Assembly (NCBI GenBank): GCA_019894655.1
Contig: JAGXNZ010000007.1
Coordinates: 1-6,190 of the forward strand
Direction: 5' to 3'
DNA: 6,190 nt
DNA from: Promethearchaeota archaeon
Lineage (GTDB): Archaea > Asgardarchaeota > Lokiarchaeia > Sigynarchaeales > SOKP01
Part shown: piece by piece, positions 5,157 to 6,190 of the stretch
How the letters are laid out: each line of letters begins with the position of its first letter
Numbering within the stretch: the stretch's first letter is position 1
The notes under the pieces: model-generated
What the model was told of the DNA's origin: nothing
Database searches by the model: none
Seen by the model: only the letters and a program-made list of their open reading frames with translations
Made by a program: the position numbers and the translations under genes

Positions 5157-5555
5157 TTAAATTGAAGAAAGTTTTTCTAAATCGGGAGTCGCGTTATCAA
5201 CAGCCCAATCTAGTAATTGATCGTAATAGGATTCAATTTCATATGATTCAGGACTATTAGATAAAACTGCTAATATAAATTGTGTTTTTTGATCAGGCAT
5301 AATAATATTTCTACATACAATATAATCTTCAGTGTAATTGATCTTTATACTCGAAAGAATGGATAAGTTCATTTCCTCAGAAGCTTTATATGCTGCATCG
5401 CTTAATAAGGAACTCATGGCAGCAACTACCCGATCATCAACAACTTCTGCTTTTTGGGAAGCTAAAACTAATCCCGTCGCAGTAGAGAACAAGGATGCTC
5501 TAAAATTCCCATTTTCGTTTAATTCCTTAAGCACAAGTTCAAGTCGGCTAACCAC
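5157..5555 (-). CDS. Roadblock/LC7 domain protein
   Basis: A single-domain roadblock/LC7 protein of 132 residues. Typical elements are an N-terminal helix (SRLELVLKELNENG), the strand pair RASLFSTATGLVLAS (19-33), the helix DDRVVAAMSSLLSDAAYKASEEMN (40-63), then strands SSIKINYTEDYIVCRNIIM and QFILAVLS. A C-terminal tail with an acidic helix (YEIESYYDQLLDWAVDNATPDLEKL) follows. Roadblock proteins dimerise and bind or regulate small GTPases (MglB in bacteria, Ragulator/dynein light chains in eukaryotes) and are numerous in Asgard archaea. No GTPase gene is in this window, so the partner is unknown. The start is a GTG at 5555: the frame is open further upstream but has no ATG, and a GGGTG ribosome site lies 8 bases before it. 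The gene has its own likely promoter, 100 bases from the phosphodiesterase gene upstream on the same strand. Confidence 0.85.
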   Translation of the reverse strand: MVSRLELVLKELNENGNFRASLFSTATGLVLASQKAEVVDDRVVAAMSSLLSDAAYKASEEMNLSILSSIKINYTEDYIVCRNIIMPDQKTQFILAVLSNSPESYEIESYYDQLLDWAVDNATPDLEKLSSI

Positions 5556-5563
5556 GGTTATAA

Positions 5564-5568
5564 CACCC
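5564..5568 (-). promoter_or_regulatory. Ribosome-binding site supporting the GTG start at 5555
   Basis: On the minus strand GGGTG sits 8 bases upstream of the GTG at 5555, matching part of the archaeal Shine-Dalgarno GGTGA. Because the frame stays open upstream without an ATG, this site is the main reason to prefer the GTG. Confidence 0.5.
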
Positions 5569-5615
5569 TTAAATTCTTTTATAACATTACTTATAACAAA
5601 AAATCTTATTACAAG

Positions 5616-5630
5616 ATGTATATATATTAT
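5616..5630 (-). promoter_or_regulatory. Putative TATA box of the roadblock gene
   Basis: The minus-strand run ATAATATATATACAT is a strong AT-only box 61-75 bases before the GTG start. Transcription starting about 25 bases downstream would leave a leader of roughly 35-45 bases, consistent with this gene having a ribosome site when most of its neighbours do not. Confidence 0.45.
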
Positions 5631-5655
5631 GAACTATTTAGTATTTAATTTTACT

Positions 5656-6180
5656 TTATCTTAAATTCAGATTTATAAGAAAAGTCGATAGAATATTATC
5701 ATTATCAATCTTCAGTGTAATAACACTTGGTCTCGCAATGGGTTTTTCAAAACCTTTTTTAGGAAGTGGTGCTATAGGCTTAGTTGGGCTCCCCGGATTG
5801 ATTAATAGCGTATTATAAGGTGTTCCTTTAATAAGTGGTTGATGGGTATGCCCAAAAATAAGAATATGGATATTCTGTTCTCTAAAAAAAACTTCTGTAT
5901 TCTCAGGTTTCTTGTGTAATATTCCGAGGGTGTATTTACCAACTTCAAAATTTATAAAATTCTCTAATCCCGGTATTTTATCTGATTCTCCTCGTACACA
6001 TTGGACTGGAGCGATGTTTTTCAAATCATCAAGAAAAAATGATTCACAAACATCTCCAGCATGAAGGATTTCATCAACATCTTTGAAAATTTCTTTTAAT
6101 TGATTCAATAATTTATAATATAATTTGTTTTTATCATTGGCCATAAAATGTGTGTCAGAAATGATTCCAAATTTAGCCAT
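5656..6180 (-). CDS. Calcineurin-like metallophosphoesterase of the YfcE/MJ0936/VPS29 family
   Basis: A 174-residue compact metallophosphoesterase. Motifs in order: ISDTH (7-11) with D9 and H11; LHAGD (39-43) with D43; VRGESD (62-67) where most family members have GN-x-D; ILH (87-89) with H89; FGHTH (109-113) with H111 and H113; and INPGSPTKP (127-135). MJ0936-type enzymes are dimetal phosphodiesterases active on bis-p-nitrophenyl phosphate and possibly on cyclic nucleotides; VPS29 is the eukaryotic retromer member of the same fold. Here Glu65 replaces the bridging Asn, and the second residue of the usual GHG-H loop after H89 is lost, as the sequence reads HKKPENTE. VPS29 likewise reads VRGDFD at the first of these places. 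The length matches both groups (165-185 residues). Activity may be altered. The ATG at 6180 is ten bases from the window edge, so its promoter and any upstream neighbour are unseen. Confidence 0.88.
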   Translation of the reverse strand: MAKFGIISDTHFMANDKNKLYYKLLNQLKEIFKDVDEILHAGDVCESFFLDDLKNIAPVQCVRGESDKIPGLENFINFEVGKYTLGILHKKPENTEVFFREQNIHILIFGHTHQPLIKGTPYNTLLINPGSPTKPIAPLPKKGFEKPIARPSVITLKIDNDNILSTFLINLNLR

Positions 6181-6190
6181 TTCTTTTTTA

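Noticed and set aside
5338..5664. 108-codon plus-strand open frame
   Set aside because: Most of it is antisense to the roadblock gene. The predicted protein has low-complexity Ser/Thr composition and no family motif.

Overview
The window is AT-rich DNA whose gene content reads as archaeal. It carries a Dpo4/DinB-type Y-family polymerase start, a NikR-like ribbon-helix-helix regulator, a FucA-type aldolase paired with a TIM-barrel isomerase-like protein, a roadblock/LC7 protein and an MJ0936/VPS29-type phosphodiesterase. Several starts have a TATA-like box about 25 bases upstream and no Shine-Dalgarno, as in leaderless archaeal transcripts, while two others have GGTG-type ribosome sites. The roadblock protein and the VPS29-like protein make an Asgard lineage the best guess, but no rRNA or diagnostic eukaryotic-signature gene is present, so this is inference.

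Layout, left to right. Positions 1-254 (minus) hold the N-terminal part of a DNA polymerase IV, running off the left edge. Diverging from it across 173 bases is a two-gene operon (plus, 428-1957): a class II aldolase and a xylose-isomerase-like/endonuclease IV-like TIM barrel, joined by an 18-base spacer with a good ribosome site. A NikR/CopG-type regulator follows (2014-2406, plus), preceded by a cluster of ATAGT/ACTAT half-sites. It converges on a NadC-family phosphoribosyltransferase (2418-3278, minus). An alpha/beta hydrolase diverges from that gene (3329-4002, plus); it is split by a frame-breaking interruption of about 32 bases. It converges on a zinc-containing MDR dehydrogenase (4011-5045, minus). 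Next on the minus strand are a roadblock/LC7 protein (5157-5555) and a calcineurin-like phosphodiesterase (5656-6180).

Only the aldolase-isomerase pair looks like a clear functional unit, probably handling a phosphorylated or deoxy sugar. The rest is a mosaic of single-gene units in alternating orientation with short gaps. I see no tRNA, rRNA, CRISPR array, insertion sequence or phage gene, and no intergenic stretch over 300 bases.

The points most worth a second look are: the interrupted hydrolase; an isomerase-like barrel that keeps apparent counterparts of all nine endonuclease IV metal ligands; a NikR-like regulator without any of the nickel ligands; a NadC homologue with changed PRPP/phosphate-loop motifs; and a VPS29-like phosphodiesterase with a substituted metal-site motif next to a roadblock gene.
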